Of a DNA stretch of 64,000 bases, positions 8,704 through 18,917 are shown piece by piece. The stretch covers positions 124,001 through 188,000 of the forward strand of contig NZ_CANNES010000008.1 of NCBI RefSeq assembly GCF_947503705.1. The letters run 5' to 3'. Each line of letters begins with the position of its first letter. Within the stretch, counting starts at the first letter, position 1. A program made the position numbers and the translations under genes. The notes under the pieces were generated by a model. The model ran no database searches and was not told the DNA's origin. It saw nothing but the letters and a program-made list of their open reading frames with translations. The stretch comes from an uncultured Tateyamaria sp. Lineage in GTDB: Bacteria; Pseudomonadota; Alphaproteobacteria; Rhodobacterales; Rhodobacteraceae.

Positions 8704-9636
8704 TCAGAAGAGCTCGACGTTACCGTTGGCATCAACCCGAACCGCAGACCCCACACGGGTGTAAACAGTTGAATTTGCAGAAAACCGGCTCCGAAGTTGC
8801 TGCGCATGAGTATTATCCAAAAGTGTAAATGTAGCGGTCTCCCCAGGCCCCGCAGCAGCAAGACCCGCACCGACCATTAGACCGCCGACATCTGTTAGGA
8901 AGAAGCGATCGTGAAGGTCCTCTCCTCCTGGCACCTCTGTCCACTCATAAAGTTCCAGAGAATATCCTTGCGGTAGAATCCCATTGATAAGAGCAGGAGC
9001 ATTCTGCGCGAGAATATTCGGCGGAGGACGAGAGTCGTGTGACCGGAAGTGTACCTTTATCACTTTCGGTGTCGGCGTAGCAGCCGCGAGCTTGCCAAGC
9101 AGTGATGTCAATGGACCAGTATAGTTACCTTTCGCTGGACGCAGGTCAAAATAGGGGTCGACGATGTCAATTTCGCCAGCCACCAGCGCGATCAGCAATA
9201 GGGCATCGGCGATATCATCCGAGGTCCTTGCTACGTCGCGGCTGATCGGTGCGTTGAAGAACGCGTTCTCGTCAAAACAATCATCAGGCGCGAGTGCTTC
9301 TGCGCAGGTCACGGCTCCCTCACCGCAGACGATTGCGCGAAATGGTCTATGTCCATGCTCGCGGATGGCGTTATCAACCCAACTCGTCTCGTGATCATAG
9401 GTTCGGTTGAAGCTCACCACTTTGTGCTTCGCACCATGCAAACGCTCGACAACGCTAGCCAATTTCACTTCTGAGAGACCAGCGTCCTTCGCCGCTTGAA
9501 TGACCTTCTTTTCCCATTTGTTGGGAAATCGGGATATCAGCCTGCCTTTGTCGGCCCCGAATTTCTCGATCAGATATCGAAATGTGTTCCAATCTGTCCC
9601 GATCGCTGCAGGCTCTACTGCGTATTCCGACAGCAT
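8704..9636 (-). CDS. Phospholipase-D/HKD-like protein, partner of the adjacent ATPase
   Basis: 310 residues, no signal peptide or membrane segment. Near residues 240-250 it has LHDRFFLTD, which fits the HxK-x4-D motif of the PLD/HKD superfamily with Arg in place of Lys; only one such motif is seen, so a dimer would be needed for a complete active site. The first two thirds have mixed alpha/beta character with DIVDPYFD, also seen in PLD-like nucleases. The ATG shares one base with the ATPase stop codon (TGATG), arguing for coupled synthesis with it. I infer a nuclease or effector of the ATPase; a degenerate, non-catalytic role is possible. Last gene of the operon. Confidence 0.55.
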   Translation of the reverse strand: MLSEYAVEPAAIGTDWNTFRYLIEKFGADKGRLISRFPNKWEKKVIQAAKDAGLSEVKLASVVERLHGAKHKVVSFNRTYDHETSWVDNAIREHGHRPFRAIVCGEGAVTCAEALAPDDCFDENAFFNAPISRDVARTSDDIADALLLIALVAGEIDIVDPYFDLRPAKGNYTGPLTSLLGKLAAATPTPKVIKVHFRSHDSRPPPNILAQNAPALINGILPQGYSLELYEWTEVPGGEDLHDRFFLTDVGGLMVGAGLAAAGPGETATFTLLDNTHAQQLRSRFSANSTVYTRVGSAVRVDANGNVELF

Positions 9637-11435
9637 CAGAACAGTTCCTCGGCCCGTTCCGCGAAGAAGCCGTGTGGCCATCGATCTACGAAATCGCCAT
9701 CTGGGCTCACGCGGAGTGGCCGGAAACGGACCCCCTCAGCAGAGTTCTCCACATAGACGACGGACAAATCGTCGGCGGTCAGGCCGACAACTCCTGGCGG
9801 AAGTTCGTTCTCTGTCTGCTCCCTCACGCGACGCAGCAAACGAAGCATGATGTGTTCGCTATGCGTTTCAACCAGAAGGCTGCGCTCGGGACCAACTGCC
9901 GGCTGTGGTCCCTGCGTCGCTTCGATGAAGAGATCACCAAGTCCGACCTGGATGGCCGGGTGAATATGAAGTTCGGGCTGCTCTATGGCGATGAGGCCGT
10001 CAGGATTCATCAGGCAGGCGACAACCACAGGCACCATCTGAGAAATGCCTACACCGACGTCGCTGGGCGCAACTAGAACGCCCTTGTTCAGATCGAGCAG
10101 CCTGAACTCCTTCACCGTTTTCAATGATGCGTAAAGCTCCTGCAGATCACCCAGGTCGTCTTCATCGATGCCGCGCTGGAACAGTTGGTGGAACCGGCTG
10201 GTGTTTGGGACTTGCTTGAAAACAGTCTGTTGCAGCTGGTAGCCAGTCCTCAGTTTTAGATCGGATGAGAGCCAGTCATTCACGCTCTCAAGCAGGTGCT
10301 CCGTGGTCTGGTTGTGAAGGACGTCCCAGGCAGCAAGGCCCTGCGCCCAACGGGACTCGTCAGGCGAAAGGCGTGGACGGTAGCCACGGCTGGGTATGTC
10401 GCGGAGTGGCCCGATGTAGGTCAGTGACTTGAGGTAGTCGCGCAGGAGCCGGACAGGGCCGAGAACCATCTCGTCCAGAAGCGCGCTCAACCCGGCACGG
10501 CGATAAGTCTCCAGGTCGAGTTCGTCGGCGGCACGCAGTTCGTCGCTGTCCGATAGGCGCGGAACGGATGCACCGCGCGCATAGCGCATTCGGATCAGGT
10601 TCTTGTCGAGCTCAACCAAATCGAGCGCAAGTGGACGGTCGAGATCGGGCAACGCCCCGAATTCGGTATCGACCTTTACCCGAAACCGAACGCGGTCGTT
10701 GACCTGGGCATCCGCCACGATCTGGCGGGAAAGTTCATAGAGCTCGTTTCCGAGCGGGGACTTGAATGGGTCGCCCTTTTCGGCCTCCGGATCATATCCG
10801 AGCGCGGTCGGCAAATCCTCATCCCAGTCTTCCGGCTCGTCGTCTGGATCGACCAGCTTTTCCAGCATCGGGTGCTGCCAGTTGATATCGATCAGCTCGG
10901 CTTGGCCCTCCTGTGGGGGGGAGCGCAGCGCAGCAAATTCGTCTCCATTCAGGTCGACCGTCAGCTTGGCGACATAGGGGCCTTGGATCAAGTCGCTCCA
11001 GGCCACCTCGATGCCGATGCCCACCTCCTGCACGACGGCGTAGGTTTTCAGCTCGGTGTTTTCACCGGCGATGTATTGCACCGGCAGGTTTGTGAACTGC
11101 GGGTCTGACAAGTTGCCGCCAGAGTTAAGTGGCAGGCGATCGCTGCCCTGATCATCCCCGATATCGAGGTAGACTTTGATGAGGATGGACCGGCCCGTCT
11201 CGTGTCCATGGACGAGGTTGGCAAAGCCGCCGAGGTCGGTGAGGCCCCCGGCGATCGTCTGGTCCGGGTCGGGGTTGTTGCGCTCGATTACTTCGCGCAG
11301 GTAATGCAGCGCCTGCAGGATCGTGCTTTTGCCCGCGCTGTTCGGGCCAAAGAGCAGCGTGATAGGCTTCAGGTCAATACTCTGGAGCGTACCAATGCCC
11401 TTGAAGTTCTCTATTTCAATCCGGGTCAAACGCAT
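9636..11435 (-). CDS. AAA-family ATPase with DUF3696-type C-terminus (RecF/SMC-like, AAA_15 group)
   Basis: 599 residues. Walker A is FGPNSAGKST (about residues 29-38) straight after an IENFKGI start, the layout of RecF/OLD-like ABC ATPases. A signature/Walker B region AIEQPELHIHP and the switch-like LLVETHSEHIM lie near residues 485-530. The C-terminus, with DGDFVDRWPHGFF, is typical of DUF3696 proteins. Such ATPases recur in phage-defence loci, often paired with a nuclease. Here it begins 9 bases after hsdS and ends overlapping the PLD-like gene, so it belongs to the restriction operon, like the R-linked genes reported in other type I loci. Its role is inferred. Confidence 0.8.
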   Translation of the reverse strand: MRLTRIEIENFKGIGTLQSIDLKPITLLFGPNSAGKSTILQALHYLREVIERNNPDPDQTIAGGLTDLGGFANLVHGHETGRSILIKVYLDIGDDQGSDRLPLNSGGNLSDPQFTNLPVQYIAGENTELKTYAVVQEVGIGIEVAWSDLIQGPYVAKLTVDLNGDEFAALRSPPQEGQAELIDINWQHPMLEKLVDPDDEPEDWDEDLPTALGYDPEAEKGDPFKSPLGNELYELSRQIVADAQVNDRVRFRVKVDTEFGALPDLDRPLALDLVELDKNLIRMRYARGASVPRLSDSDELRAADELDLETYRRAGLSALLDEMVLGPVRLLRDYLKSLTYIGPLRDIPSRGYRPRLSPDESRWAQGLAAWDVLHNQTTEHLLESVNDWLSSDLKLRTGYQLQQTVFKQVPNTSRFHQLFQRGIDEDDLGDLQELYASLKTVKEFRLLDLNKGVLVAPSDVGVGISQMVPVVVACLMNPDGLIAIEQPELHIHPAIQVGLGDLFIEATQGPQPAVGPERSLLVETHSEHIMLRLLRRVREQTENELPPGVVGLTADDLSVVYVENSAEGVRFRPLRVSPDGDFVDRWPHGFFAERAEELF

Positions 11436-11444
11436 GTCGGCACC

Positions 11445-12629
11445 TCAGAGTTCGCCGCGGAAGGCACGTTGTGACAAGCACTGGAAAAGGTCTTCCCCTG
11501 AGCCATCCGGCGTCTGAGATTTGCCTTCGATTACCCTCGCTTTTTGAAGCATGGAGACGAATCTGAGTTGCTCGGCCATTGGGGGCAAATTGATCTCCAG
11601 TTTTCGGATTATTCCGAGATTTAGTCCGTCCATGATCGCGCCCTTGTTGAAGGATTTGATCTGACGAATGATCAGTGGATCGGAATGGATCGCGAAGGAG
11701 AGCACTTCCGGATGGATCAGTTCCTTGTTGCAGGTGATCGTGGCGAGGTGCTTGGTCGTGATGGCTTCCGGGATGTCGTCGGGTACCACCGCGGAGCGAC
11801 CGGTTGTGCCCATGATGGTGACGATCACATCGCCCGGGAAAACCGTGTAGCGGCGCAGTTCCGCATACTTGGACGGCGTGATGAAGCGTCGTTCGGACCA
11901 CGCGAATTTGTTCTGAACCGCGTTGTCGATACCGAGGACCGCAATGCCCTTATCAACGAACTCGCCGTGGCGAAGCGCACTGCCAAACGGTCCCGACCGG
12001 ATCGCGCCCTTCCGATTTTCAGCGAGCGCCTCAATCGTGAGCGGCTCCCAGTCGCCATGGCTGGGATTGAGATGTCCAACTGTGTGTAGATATGCAGAGC
12101 TGGCGAAGCCTCTGGTCTCTTCGATTAAGCGCTGTCGTTTGCTCCGGAGACTACTGGCCTTGTCTAGAATGGAAGCAATGCGCCTCTGCTCATCAATTCT
12201 CAATTGGGGAAACTCAAGCGAACGCAGCAGGTCCAGCTTAATGCCTTTAACTGTGGCTCCTTGTGCACGCCCCTCAAGAAACTTAGCCTTCGAGAGCATG
12301 AAGTGGAGAAGGAACTGTCTATCGACAGCACCCTTTGGCAGAATGGCTTTCAGGTCTTGATTTATGGCCAGATCAATCGAGTTGATTGCGGCCTTTCCGA
12401 CGGCCATCCGCGTAGGCACGATAACTGATCCCGCCGGCACGACGTTTGTTGCGGAATTGGCAACTCCTTCTGGTGTTATTCTCTCCTCTGTGTTCTCAAG
12501 AATGGTGGATTTAAAATCTTTGACAGTGGCCCAAGGGATAGATCCACCCCAATAGTTTGAAACCGATCGGCTAGGCGTACCACCCCCTCGGATTTCGACG
12601 AGTTCTCCTAGTGGGACAGTGGTGGTCAT
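11445..12629 (-). CDS. hsdS: Type I restriction-modification specificity subunit HsdS
   Basis: 394 residues with two target-recognition domains, each followed by a conserved helix. The first half begins with the [15 protein letters not shown] type of block and ends at [21 protein letters not shown]; the second begins at about residue 195 and ends with a similar [21 protein letters not shown] helix. This circular repeat is diagnostic of HsdS, which sets the bipartite DNA target. It overlaps hsdM by 4 bases. The target cannot be read from sequence. Confidence 0.93.
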   Translation of the reverse strand: MTTTVPLGELVEIRGGGTPSRSVSNYWGGSIPWATVKDFKSTILENTEERITPEGVANSATNVVPAGSVIVPTRMAVGKAAINSIDLAINQDLKAILPKGAVDRQFLLHFMLSKAKFLEGRAQGATVKGIKLDLLRSLEFPQLRIDEQRRIASILDKASSLRSKRQRLIEETRGFASSAYLHTVGHLNPSHGDWEPLTIEALAENRKGAIRSGPFGSALRHGEFVDKGIAVLGIDNAVQNKFAWSERRFITPSKYAELRRYTVFPGDVIVTIMGTTGRSAVVPDDIPEAITTKHLATITCNKELIHPEVLSFAIHSDPLIIRQIKSFNKGAIMDGLNLGIIRKLEINLPPMAEQLRFVSMLQKARVIEGKSQTPDGSGEDLFQCLSQRAFRGEL

Positions 12630-14152
12630 CCGACCATCTCCTCTAGCGCGGCAAGATCATCTGCGATTTCATCATTGAGCGATCTCATCCGGCCGAGGAT
12701 TTTATGGGGCGGGTCATAGTCCTCCTCCTCGTAGACGTGCTCCTTGTACCGGCTGAGAGAGAGGTCATATCCAGCATCTTTGATCTCGGCGGCTGAAACG
12801 AAGAATGCCTTGGATAGACGGTCTGTGTCCTCTGCTGGATCTCGAGAACGCCAGCGGGAAAGGCAATCGGGCAGATCGTTCTCATCCACTGGATCCCGCT
12901 TGTCGTCGAGCGAGAGACCATCGGCCTCAACGTCGTAAAAGAAGACGTTGTCGGTGCGCCCGCCTTTGGTGAAGACTAGGATCCCGGTGGACACGCCCGC
13001 ATAGGGCCTGAACACACCGCTGGGCAGCGAGATCACTGCTTCCAGCTGGTTGTTGTCGACCAAAAGCTGACGCAGCTGACGATGCGCGCCGGAGGAGCCG
13101 AATAGAACGCCATCGGGCACGATGGTCGCCGACCGTCCGCCGGTGTTCAGCATGCGCAGGATTAGCGCGAGGAAGAGCAGCTCGGTCTTCTTCGTCTTGA
13201 CCTGGCGCAGGAGGCCCGAATGCACGTCCTCGAAATCGAGGCTGCCCTTAAAGGGGGGATTTGCAAGGATCACGTCGAAACCCTCGGTCGCCTGGCTCGG
13301 ATACTTGTCCGTGAAGCCGGTACTGAGCGTGTCTTGGTAGTGGATATCTGGATCATCCACCCCGTGCAGCATCAGGTTCATCGCCGCGATTCGCAGCATG
13401 GTCGCGTCGAAGTCGAAGCCATGGAACATGTTGCTGCGGATATGCGCGCGGTCCTCGTCGCTGAGCTTGTCGCCGATATAGATCTTCTCGACATTCCCGT
13501 TGTCCGGATCAGTCTCCTCAATCACCGCCTCAGGCGAGGTATAGGTTTCGAGCAGGTATTCCATGACGCTGACAAGGAAGCCGCCTGTGCCGCAGGACGG
13601 GTCGCCGACAACATCTGTCGGCTTCGGTTCAAGCAGATCGACCATCAGCCGGATGATATGGCGTGGCGTTCGGAACTGGCCGTTGATGCCAGCTGTCGTG
13701 AGCTTGCTGAGCAAATACTCGTAGAGGTCGCCCTTGGTGTCACCCTCGGTCAGCGGCAATTCGTGGATCATGTTGACTGCCTTCACCAGAAGCCCCGGCT
13801 TCTGGATCATCAACTGCGCGTCCTTCATGAACTCGGCAAAGGCCGTGCCGCTGGCGACCGTGCTGCGGAAATGCGGGAAGACCTGGTCGCGCACGAGTGG
13901 CAGCATCTGGTCGGAGCCCAGGTGCCGGAACTGCGACCAGCGCAGGTGCTGTTCGTCTTCCTTGAAGCGGCGCGTGAACGGCTTGCCGCTCCGCTTCTGG
14001 CGGTTCTCGTCCCGCGCCTCATTGATGTCGAGGAGGCGCGCGTACATAAGGAACGTGATCTGCTCGATCACCGTCAGCGGGTTCGTGATCCCGCCCTGCC
14101 AGAATTCCGTCCAAAGCGCGTCGACGCGCCGTTTGAGGTCACCCGTGATCAT
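12626..14152 (-). CDS. hsdM: Type I restriction-modification DNA methyltransferase HsdM
   Basis: 508 residues. N6-adenine methyltransferase subunit: N-terminal HsdM helical domain ([25 protein letters not shown] region), the SAM site [10 protein letters not shown] near residue 182 and catalytic NPPF near residue 299. Works with HsdS as the modification enzyme and with HsdR as the restriction complex. Overlaps hsdR (upstream) and hsdS (downstream) by 4 bases each, so expression is coupled. Confidence 0.95.
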   Translation of the reverse strand: MITGDLKRRVDALWTEFWQGGITNPLTVIEQITFLMYARLLDINEARDENRQKRSGKPFTRRFKEDEQHLRWSQFRHLGSDQMLPLVRDQVFPHFRSTVASGTAFAEFMKDAQLMIQKPGLLVKAVNMIHELPLTEGDTKGDLYEYLLSKLTTAGINGQFRTPRHIIRLMVDLLEPKPTDVVGDPSCGTGGFLVSVMEYLLETYTSPEAVIEETDPDNGNVEKIYIGDKLSDEDRAHIRSNMFHGFDFDATMLRIAAMNLMLHGVDDPDIHYQDTLSTGFTDKYPSQATEGFDVILANPPFKGSLDFEDVHSGLLRQVKTKKTELLFLALILRMLNTGGRSATIVPDGVLFGSSGAHRQLRQLLVDNNQLEAVISLPSGVFRPYAGVSTGILVFTKGGRTDNVFFYDVEADGLSLDDKRDPVDENDLPDCLSRWRSRDPAEDTDRLSKAFFVSAAEIKDAGYDLSLSRYKEHVYEEEDYDPPHKILGRMRSLNDEIADDLAALEEMVG

Positions 14153-17100
14153 TGTTGTTTCCTCTCATTCGGGTTTTCGTCTTGGCGCTCTTCGACGTCG
14201 GGGCCAAAAGAGCGCACAATGTTGATAAGATCGGCAATGTCTGCCTCGTCATGGAACACGCCGTCCGGACCGTCGGCATCGACCACAGTGAAAGGGTCGT
14301 CGTAGAGTCGCTCGACCTCAATCGTGCCGTACCGCGCGATGTGGTTCTGCAGCAGTGCGAGGAAGCGTGTCTGCTTCGCGCTGAGCTTAGGATGCTTCTG
14401 GACGAAGGCGGTGAATTTTTCCCGCACCGCATCGGAGTCCATCCCAACGATCATGCGGATGGCGAGATATAGCGGACCGGCGGTCTCGCTAAAGAACTCC
14501 TCAAGGTGCTCTCGGCGCACATCCGGATGCTGGGTGAGTATGAGGGACACAAGCGAGTCGATTTCTCGGTCGGACACGGCTTCACCGGCACGGACCTTCT
14601 TCAAGACCGGATTGGTCTCGAAGTGCTTCTTGAGCTCCGCCTCAACGATCTGCTGATAGGCCTTCATGTCGACGGATTTCAGGGTCGCAGACCGACGTGC
14701 CAGATGCATCTGACTGGCATCCTCGGTGATATCGACCACTTTTGGAGGAACGCCCTGCGAGCCACCCTTCGCCCGGTGATGCATGATCTCTCGAAGCTGG
14801 AGACGCGCGTCCTCGAGGTCAGCGACAGTTACATCCTTCCAGAACGCATCCGACTTCACGCGCTTGATGATTTCCGCCTTCTCGCGGACCGGGTTCAGGT
14901 GCATCTGGAGGGATGAAAGTCGGTCAAGAAGCTCGATTTTCAGGTCGGCAATCTCACCTGAACTACGCAGCACCGCGATCTGCATGCGAGCAATGAGAAG
15001 ATCGAGCGAAAGAGCGTCGCCGAAGCCACGGATGTTCCGCCACTGCATCAGCGGTGCGATTTCCTGGCGTAGTCTGGCGACGGTCGCCGGGGCGAATGCC
15101 TTCAAGACCTCGGGGCGTGATAGCGCGCGCTTCTCCTTCCATTTCTCTCGAACCGCGATCGACTCCTCAGGAAGGGCGTTAATGTCTTGCCCGACAAGTC
15201 CGATGGCGGTGTCGAACGCCGCGATCTCGCTCTTCTGAAGGGCGACATCGGCAACGTTCAGCCGCTCCTCGAAGACCAGCTGGGCAAGCGGCTTGCTCTG
15301 CGTGGGTTCGGCGGGTCGATAGCCCATCTCGAAGCGGGCAAAGTTGCCCCAATGGTCGAAGATGCGAAACACGCTCTTGTTTTGGCCTGGTCCGAAGAGG
15401 TCTGGACAGAGACGCGTACCGCGGCCGATCATTTGCCAGAACTTTACAGGCGATTTGACTGGCCTAGCGAAAACAAGGTTCACGATTTCGGGTATGTCGA
15501 TCCCGGTGTCGAGCATGTCGACCGAGATCGCGATGGTCAGATCGTTGTTGGTGCCTTCGCCCTTGAAGTCGTCGATCAGTTGCTCGGCTCGGGGGTCATA
15601 GTTGTCGATCACCTGGCAAAACTTGCCGGCGTACTGCGGATACATTTCGTCGAAAATCTGGCGCATCAGCATCGCATGTTGGTGGTTGCGCGCGAATACG
15701 ATGGTCTTTCCGAGAATCTGTCCCGTTGCATCCTTGATCCCGTTTTCCATAAGGTTTCTCAGGATCTTGCGGTTTGTATCCTTATTGTAGATGACCTTGT
15801 CGATCTGCTCCGAAGAGAAGTCATACTGCGCCGGGTCCTCTCCCTGGTCTTCCAGTTCCTGAATCTGCTGAGGAGAAAGGCCGTCGAGGGTGATGCCGTC
15901 GCGGAGAAACTGGGTCGTGTGCTCATAGACCTCGAAGGGGGTCAGGTAGCCTGCCTGAACCGCCTGTTCGAGGTCATAATTCGACGTCGGAAGCTGTCCC
16001 TCGCATCCAAAGAGACGGAAGGTGTTGCGAGTGACGAAGTCGACCGGGGTCGCGGTCAGCCCGACTTGATGACAATCGAAATAGTGAAAGATGTCTCCGT
16101 AGACGTTGTAGATGCTCCGATGGGACTCATCAGCGATGATGAGGTCGAAGAAGCCGGGGTCGAACGACTGAAAGACCTTTTGCATCGCGGGATAGGTCGC
16201 GAGGAAGACGCGCTCATTGGCATTCGTCTTGACGCGCGAAGTGATGATCCGGGTGGGCTCGGAAAGGAAATCGTTGAAGGCGTTCTTAGCCTGCTTTCGA
16301 AGTTCCTTCCTGTCACAGAGGAACAAGACCCGCTTGACCCAACCAGCCCTTATCAGAAGGTCAGTTAGAGCGATCGCCACGCGTGTTTTGCCTGTACCCG
16401 TAGCTTGCACCACCAGTGCCCGACGGTGCTTCTGGGAGAACCGCTCCGAAACCCGCTTGATCGCTTCGAGCTGATACAGGCGATCAACGATCTGTTCGCT
16501 GATCTCGACTGTGTCGAGGGGCTTCTTTTGATGGCGTTGATAGTTGGCCAGATGCTGAAGGCTGTCTTTCGAGTAGAAGCCGTAGAGCTTCCGTGGTGGG
16601 AAGTCCTGGGCATCGTCCCAAATCCAGATGTCGAAGCCATTTGTGTAGAAGATGACCGGGCGGTGACCAAACCTCTTGTGGAGGCTATCTGCATAAAGCT
16701 TCGCCTGGTGACGACCGAGTTCCGCATCGACAGAGGTCTTTTTCGCCTCGATAACGGCAAGCGGGTTCCCATTGTCATCCCAAAGCACGTAGTCGGCGTA
16801 ACCAGTGCCTGTGGTCGTGGGTTGGCCGTCAACCTCAACTTCCTTGCCGACCTGTATCGTGTTCTTGACGCCCTCAGCGACATCCCAGCCGACGCTCGCC
16901 AACATGCTGTCGATAAGGCGCACTCGGGTCTCTGCTTCGCTGAACTGAAGCTCATCGGCCGCTGCCTGTGCCGAGTTCGCCAGCTGTTTGAGTTCAGACG
17001 CTTCTTTCTGGGCCGCAGTTGCTTTCGAGCGCTCTTCTTCGAGCTCCGAAAGCAACGCATCCATCTGCGCTTCCTGAGCCGCGAGTTTTTCGAGGACTTG

Positions 17101-17547
17101 TCGCCGTTCCCGTTCCTCTACCTGGCCCGGAATAGCCGGTTGCTGGAAGGCCGGAAGCTGGTCTGCTTTCGCTTGCCCGTATCTGACACACATCCAGCGG
17201 GCCAGATCGTGTGCCTCTTTGAGCAGCCATAGCGCGTGTTGGCTCCTTACGGGCTCGCCATGCGCGGCTTTATTGCCGTGCATCCGCAACGCATGAAGTT
17301 TGTCGAGTACAACCTTTGGCGTGATCGCGATAAAGGCGTCGTTCTTCAAGAGATCAACAAACGTGGGCAGGTCCGGCTTTGGCAGTCGGAGCTCGCGATA
17401 GATATCCTTTGTCAGGTTCTCCGCGAAAAGGCGAAGCTTGACGAGTGCGCTTGCTGGGTCAGCGTGAGCATACGACTCTGCAAACGCGCCAAGACCAGCA
17501 AGTTCAGGCCAGCCCTGACGTAGTAATTCGAAGTTGAGCGATTTCAT
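14149..17547 (-). CDS. hsdR: Type I restriction enzyme motor/nuclease subunit HsdR
   Basis: 1132 residues. Order of parts: an N-terminal DUF4145-like helical region (about 1-130), a coiled coil (about 145-205), the HsdR nuclease domain with AVIEAKK as the catalytic core (about 265-275), then a superfamily 2 motor with Walker A ATGTGKT (about 385), DESH box (about 475), [11 protein letters not shown]-like and IGRGTRL motifs (about 660-685), and a helical C-terminus. ATP-driven translocation and random-site cleavage of unmodified DNA. It overlaps the WYL gene and hsdM by 4 bases. No disruption seen, so the system should be active. Confidence 0.95.
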   Translation of the reverse strand: MKSLNFELLRQGWPELAGLGAFAESYAHADPASALVKLRLFAENLTKDIYRELRLPKPDLPTFVDLLKNDAFIAITPKVVLDKLHALRMHGNKAAHGEPVRSQHALWLLKEAHDLARWMCVRYGQAKADQLPAFQQPAIPGQVEERERRQVLEKLAAQEAQMDALLSELEEERSKATAAQKEASELKQLANSAQAAADELQFSEAETRVRLIDSMLASVGWDVAEGVKNTIQVGKEVEVDGQPTTTGTGYADYVLWDDNGNPLAVIEAKKTSVDAELGRHQAKLYADSLHKRFGHRPVIFYTNGFDIWIWDDAQDFPPRKLYGFYSKDSLQHLANYQRHQKKPLDTVEISEQIVDRLYQLEAIKRVSERFSQKHRRALVVQATGTGKTRVAIALTDLLIRAGWVKRVLFLCDRKELRKQAKNAFNDFLSEPTRIITSRVKTNANERVFLATYPAMQKVFQSFDPGFFDLIIADESHRSIYNVYGDIFHYFDCHQVGLTATPVDFVTRNTFRLFGCEGQLPTSNYDLEQAVQAGYLTPFEVYEHTTQFLRDGITLDGLSPQQIQELEDQGEDPAQYDFSSEQIDKVIYNKDTNRKILRNLMENGIKDATGQILGKTIVFARNHQHAMLMRQIFDEMYPQYAGKFCQVIDNYDPRAEQLIDDFKGEGTNNDLTIAISVDMLDTGIDIPEIVNLVFARPVKSPVKFWQMIGRGTRLCPDLFGPGQNKSVFRIFDHWGNFARFEMGYRPAEPTQSKPLAQLVFEERLNVADVALQKSEIAAFDTAIGLVGQDINALPEESIAVREKWKEKRALSRPEVLKAFAPATVARLRQEIAPLMQWRNIRGFGDALSLDLLIARMQIAVLRSSGEIADLKIELLDRLSSLQMHLNPVREKAEIIKRVKSDAFWKDVTVADLEDARLQLREIMHHRAKGGSQGVPPKVVDITEDASQMHLARRSATLKSVDMKAYQQIVEAELKKHFETNPVLKKVRAGEAVSDREIDSLVSLILTQHPDVRREHLEEFFSETAGPLYLAIRMIVGMDSDAVREKFTAFVQKHPKLSAKQTRFLALLQNHIARYGTIEVERLYDDPFTVVDADGPDGVFHDEADIADLINIVRSFGPDVEERQDENPNERKQQ

Positions 17548-18440
17548 GCCATCGCCTCCGCAAGAGCGGCGTCAAAGGCAGCTCGGTTGGCGACCACGAC
17601 CGGGACCTCGTGGGGGTTGTCCAGCTTGTCTGCGACATCCAGACGGAGACGCTTCAAGAAGTAGTAGAGCAGCGCCTTCCGTACCATGACTTCGGAGCGC
17701 CCGTTCGTCATTTCATAGTCTTGCTCGATTATCGACCGCTGGCTCTCGCTCAGGGCTGGATTCGGTGCGAGCGCCACCGCGAAGCGATCATGCCAAAGCT
17801 TGTCGTCATTCGCAGACGCGCCAGATAGCGCATGCTTTCGGGTCTTCACGCATCGCGAGAGGATGAAGTCTTTGAACTTGTGGTCGATGTGACAGAAGGC
17901 ACGAACATGCCACCGCAGTCCGTCATTGCCGAGGGCGTGGGGAGAAATCCGCCTCCACTCAGGGGTGGGCTTCTTGGCGCTCATGGACTGGTAGAAGACC
18001 TCGATGGAATGCCCTTCTCTTGCGGTTTTGAGTACATCGCGAAGGACTTCGGGCTCCACGCGCCGGTTCGGAATAGGCAGGGCATCATGCTCCGGCGCCG
18101 ATGCAAGCCAGGCGTCGGTCACACCAGACGCTCCTCCGTTAGTCTCGCGCAGATGAGCGAGGTACGCGGATGCATTGGGCTGCATGAATACTGGCTTGAA
18201 ATCGTCTGCCGCTTTGTAACGCTTGGCGCTCTTGTCGTAGATCAGGTTTCCCGGCGCCTTATCCTCGTAGAGTGTCAGGTCCTTGGAGGCTTGGGGCACG
18301 GATACGCCGAACTGGTCTACGATATCGGCACGATTGATGCCGCCCTCCCAAAAGAGGCGGAATTCAATGAACTCCAATCGTTTTTCGACACCCCAGCGCA
18401 TATCACGTCCTCGTTGAGCAGGTGGAGCGAGATCGTCCAC
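17544..18440 (-). CDS. WYL-domain transcriptional regulator (BrxR/CapW-like) at the head of the defence operon
   Basis: 298 residues from a GTG at 18440; an ATG at 18401 (MRWGVEKRLEF) would give 285 and is equally plausible. The N-terminus (about 14-80) is a winged HTH with DQFGVSVPQASKDLTLYE; a WYL domain follows, with LRWHVRAFC as its ligand-pocket strand (about residues 180-190), and a C-terminal extension. Homologous WYL proteins (BrxR, CapW) repress phage-defence operons by binding inverted repeats over their own promoter. The gene is first in the operon and a palindrome overlaps the promoter just upstream, so autoregulation is likely. Confidence 0.85.
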   Translation of the reverse strand: MDDLAPPAQRGRDMRWGVEKRLEFIEFRLFWEGGINRADIVDQFGVSVPQASKDLTLYEDKAPGNLIYDKSAKRYKAADDFKPVFMQPNASAYLAHLRETNGGASGVTDAWLASAPEHDALPIPNRRVEPEVLRDVLKTAREGHSIEVFYQSMSAKKPTPEWRRISPHALGNDGLRWHVRAFCHIDHKFKDFILSRCVKTRKHALSGASANDDKLWHDRFAVALAPNPALSESQRSIIEQDYEMTNGRSEVMVRKALLYYFLKRLRLDVADKLDNPHEVPVVVANRAAFDAALAEAMA

Positions 18441-18461
18441 CAGAATCGTTTGATGATGGGT

Positions 18462-18490
18462 ATATAAACTATACGCATATAGCCAATCAA
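18462..18490 (-). promoter_or_regulatory. Promoter and overlapping operator of the WYL-hsdRMS operon
   Basis: On the minus strand TTGATT (18490-18485) and TTATAT (18467-18462) are separated by 17 bases. A palindrome CTATA-CGCA-TATAG (18469-18482) fills the spacer, the position expected for a repressor such as the WYL protein encoded 22 bases downstream. Confidence 0.6.
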
Positions 18491-18518
18491 CCCCTCGCGC
18501 GGACTTTTTGGATGGAGT

Positions 18519-18917
18519 TCAATGGTCAGTAACTGTCTGGAAGTGCTGGCGCTGCTCCTCCCACGCCATAGGAAACGGCTCGAGCGCGCGCGCCAGTGTC
18601 ACCTCCAGCCCCTGCTTCCCGTCCAAGATCGCCTCTACGATGTCGGGCGGGAGCAGCGTAAGTCGCAGGACGCGCGTCATGTAGGAGGGAGCGATCCCCT
18701 CGCGCTCGGATAGTTCGGCGATGGTTGCGAACTCGCCCGACTCCAGCAACCTCTTCCAACGGAACGCACGGGCAAGCGCCTTGACCAGCGTGTTGTCTGT
18801 CCGCCGCGGTTGCGCGGTGCCCTCAGGCAGCTGCATCTCCTTCCGCCCACCACGCTTAACTATGCGGAATGGCACGTGCAGCGTCATTATGTCGGGGATC
18901 AGCGTCCTGCTGGTCAT
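18519..18917 (-). CDS. Small ParB/KorB-like helix-turn-helix protein next to the recombinase
   Basis: 132 residues. The centre (about 62-100) contains IAELSEREGIAPSYMTRVL followed by LLPPDIVEAIL, resembling the ParB-type HTH and its following helix. No catalytic motif. The ATG overlaps the recombinase stop (ATGA), so it is co-expressed and may regulate or assist integration/excision; that role is inferred. Nothing here resembles a CI repressor. Confidence 0.65.
   Translation of the reverse strand: MTSRTLIPDIMTLHVPFRIVKRGGRKEMQLPEGTAQPRRTDNTLVKALARAFRWKRLLESGEFATIAELSEREGIAPSYMTRVLRLTLLPPDIVEAILDGKQGLEVTLARALEPFPMAWEEQRQHFQTVTDH

Larger units (their letters stand above)
8404..18500. mobile_element. 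Defence island at tRNA-Ser carrying a type I restriction-modification operon
   Basis: Six tightly packed leftward genes (WYL regulator, hsdR, hsdM, hsdS, AAA ATPase, PLD-like protein) fill the space between tRNA-Ser and the prophage. The location next to a tRNA 3' end and the content argue for horizontal acquisition. No island integrase or flanking repeat of the tRNA end was found, so the borders are approximate; the island could also be cargo of an element whose other end was lost when the prophage arrived. Confidence 0.6.
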
